Positions 63,470 through 64,000 of a DNA stretch of 64,000 nucleotides are shown piece after piece. The notes beneath the pieces are model-generated. The model was given only the letters and a program-made list of their open reading frames with translations. It had not been told where the DNA came from and ran no database searches. Positions within the stretch are counted from its first letter, which is position 1. Every line of letters starts with the position of its first letter. This DNA is from Thermohalobaculum sp963700775. Lineage in GTDB: Bacteria > Pseudomonadota > Alphaproteobacteria > Rhodobacterales > Rhodobacteraceae. The translations under genes were made by a program, and so were the position numbers. The stretch lies in contig CAVOYU010000003.1 in the NCBI GenBank assembly GCA_963700775.1, positions 90,530 to 154,529 on the forward strand, read 5' to 3'.

Positions 63470-63939
63470 CGAAGCTCCACTTTCGTGAGCTGCCAAATTA
63501 GCCGGATGTTGTAGAGCGGGTCCTGCAGTTCCTTGTGGTCATCGAGCGGGTACATTACCCAAAGTGGCCCCTTGTCGCGCAGCGACAGCCGCTCGCCGTT
63601 GGCATGCATGGCGAGGATCACGTCGTAAGCCGCAAAATCGCTGATCGGGATATCGACCGCGTATTCGTTGGCTGCGACCATGTGGGCGGTAGTCGCTGTC
63701 CCCGCGGCAATCAGAGCCAGCACGTCGCGGACACGCGGCCCGACGAACTCGACCACTCCGTCGGTGAATTCTGTCCGGGTGCGAATGCTGACCTGCGGCA
63801 ACGCGAGCAACTCGGCCTCGGTCAGCGCGACCTCCGGATGGTTCGGCGCGGTGTCATTGGTGAGCACCAGCATGACCTCGCCCGCAGCGGCGGGCTGCTC
63901 TGCGAGTAGCGACGTCATCAGCACGGCTGCTGCAAGCAT
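63466..63939 (-). CDS. periplasmic protein with molybdopterin-binding-like domain (sensor partner)
   Basis: 157 residues from the ATG at 63939, a signal peptide about 1-19 (LAAAVLMTSLLAEQPAAAG). The mature part resembles the oxidoreductase molybdopterin-binding (SUOX-N-like) fold: ALTEAELLALPQVSIRTRTE, VVEFVGPRVRDVLAL and HMVAANEYAVDIPISDFAAY, then DKGPLWVMYPLDD. It is followed by the sensor kinase at a GTGA overlap, so the two are co-translated. The frame stays open to the window edge, so the true start could lie upstream. Likely it senses a periplasmic ligand for the kinase, inferred. Confidence 0.68.
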   Translation of the reverse strand: MLAAAVLMTSLLAEQPAAAGEVMLVLTNDTAPNHPEVALTEAELLALPQVSIRTRTEFTDGVVEFVGPRVRDVLALIAAGTATTAHMVAANEYAVDIPISDFAAYDVILAMHANGERLSLRDKGPLWVMYPLDDHKELQDPLYNIRLIWQLTKVELR

Positions 63940-64000
63940 CGCGGCGGCGCACCCGGATAGCGCCTTCCAGCAATGGGTCTGAGCGGAAGGCAGAGTGTCC

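Overview
The window looks like a chromosomal segment of an alphaproteobacterium of the order Rhodobacterales (Rhodobacter/Paracoccus/Roseobacter relatives). The basis is the very high G+C content (by eye about two thirds), alphaproteobacterial gene pairs (purD divergent from xseA; a CNNM/CorC exporter and xerD divergent from aroK-aroB; tuf next to tRNA-Gly), and protein sequences typical of that order. The genus cannot be fixed from the sequence alone.

Layout. 1-67: start of a CYTH-domain gene running off the edge. 161-3139: molybdate uptake operon modABC behind a ModE-type operator, with a convergent short ModE-like regulator. 3190-16720: mainly housekeeping genes (purD, xseA, an ArsC-family reductase, CNNM transporter, xerD with a 46-codon membrane ORF, aroK-aroB, a radical SAM protein, a lipoprotein, tuf, tRNA-Gly), interrupted at 11292-13047 by an AbiE type IV toxin-antitoxin pair. 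16853-36137: a large exopolysaccharide locus of the succinoglycan (Exo) type: seven glycosyltransferases, ExoY-like initiating sugar transferase, Wzy/ExoQ polymerase, Wzx/ExoT flippase, ExoP/Wzc-like co-polymerase with an apparently dead kinase domain, ExoF/Wza-like export protein, GH16 glucanase, a sulfotransferase, a phosphoribosyltransferase-HAD protein and a small ExoX-sized membrane protein. 36138-39898: a gene-poor stretch with small secreted or membrane proteins, DNA dyads, a frameshifted GMC oxidoreductase, and an integrase tail facing tRNA-Phe, which looks like a decayed island end.

40064-41761: a YeeE/YedE sulfur-compound transporter (frameshifted) with a DUF302 protein. 41972-51492: a TTC38-like TPR protein, then periplasmic glucan genes opgC and opgH, which flank a compact set (RibD-type reductase, cytochrome b561, methyltransferase, GT4 glycosyltransferase, 6-pyruvoyltetrahydropterin-synthase-like protein, MDR dehydrogenase) that I read as a probable modified or glycosylated pterin pathway. 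51610-54471: a D-glutamate catabolic operon dgcN-dgcA-dat. 54614-57168: MFS transporter and two small membrane proteins. 57194-58805: an IS1182-type insertion sequence with terminal inverted repeats and a 4-bp target duplication. 59038-63939: tRNA-Asn, an IclR regulator, a long gene-free stretch with strong hairpins, and a three-gene signalling unit (REC-HPt protein, degenerate sensor kinase, periplasmic protein).

A recurring feature is the single-base frameshift: six sites in five otherwise well-preserved genes (DUF1330, GMC oxidoreductase, YeeE, dgcA and the transposase twice). Every one behaves as one extra base. That uniform direction suggests residual sequencing insertions at least as strongly as real gene decay, so these genes should be re-read before being called pseudogenes.
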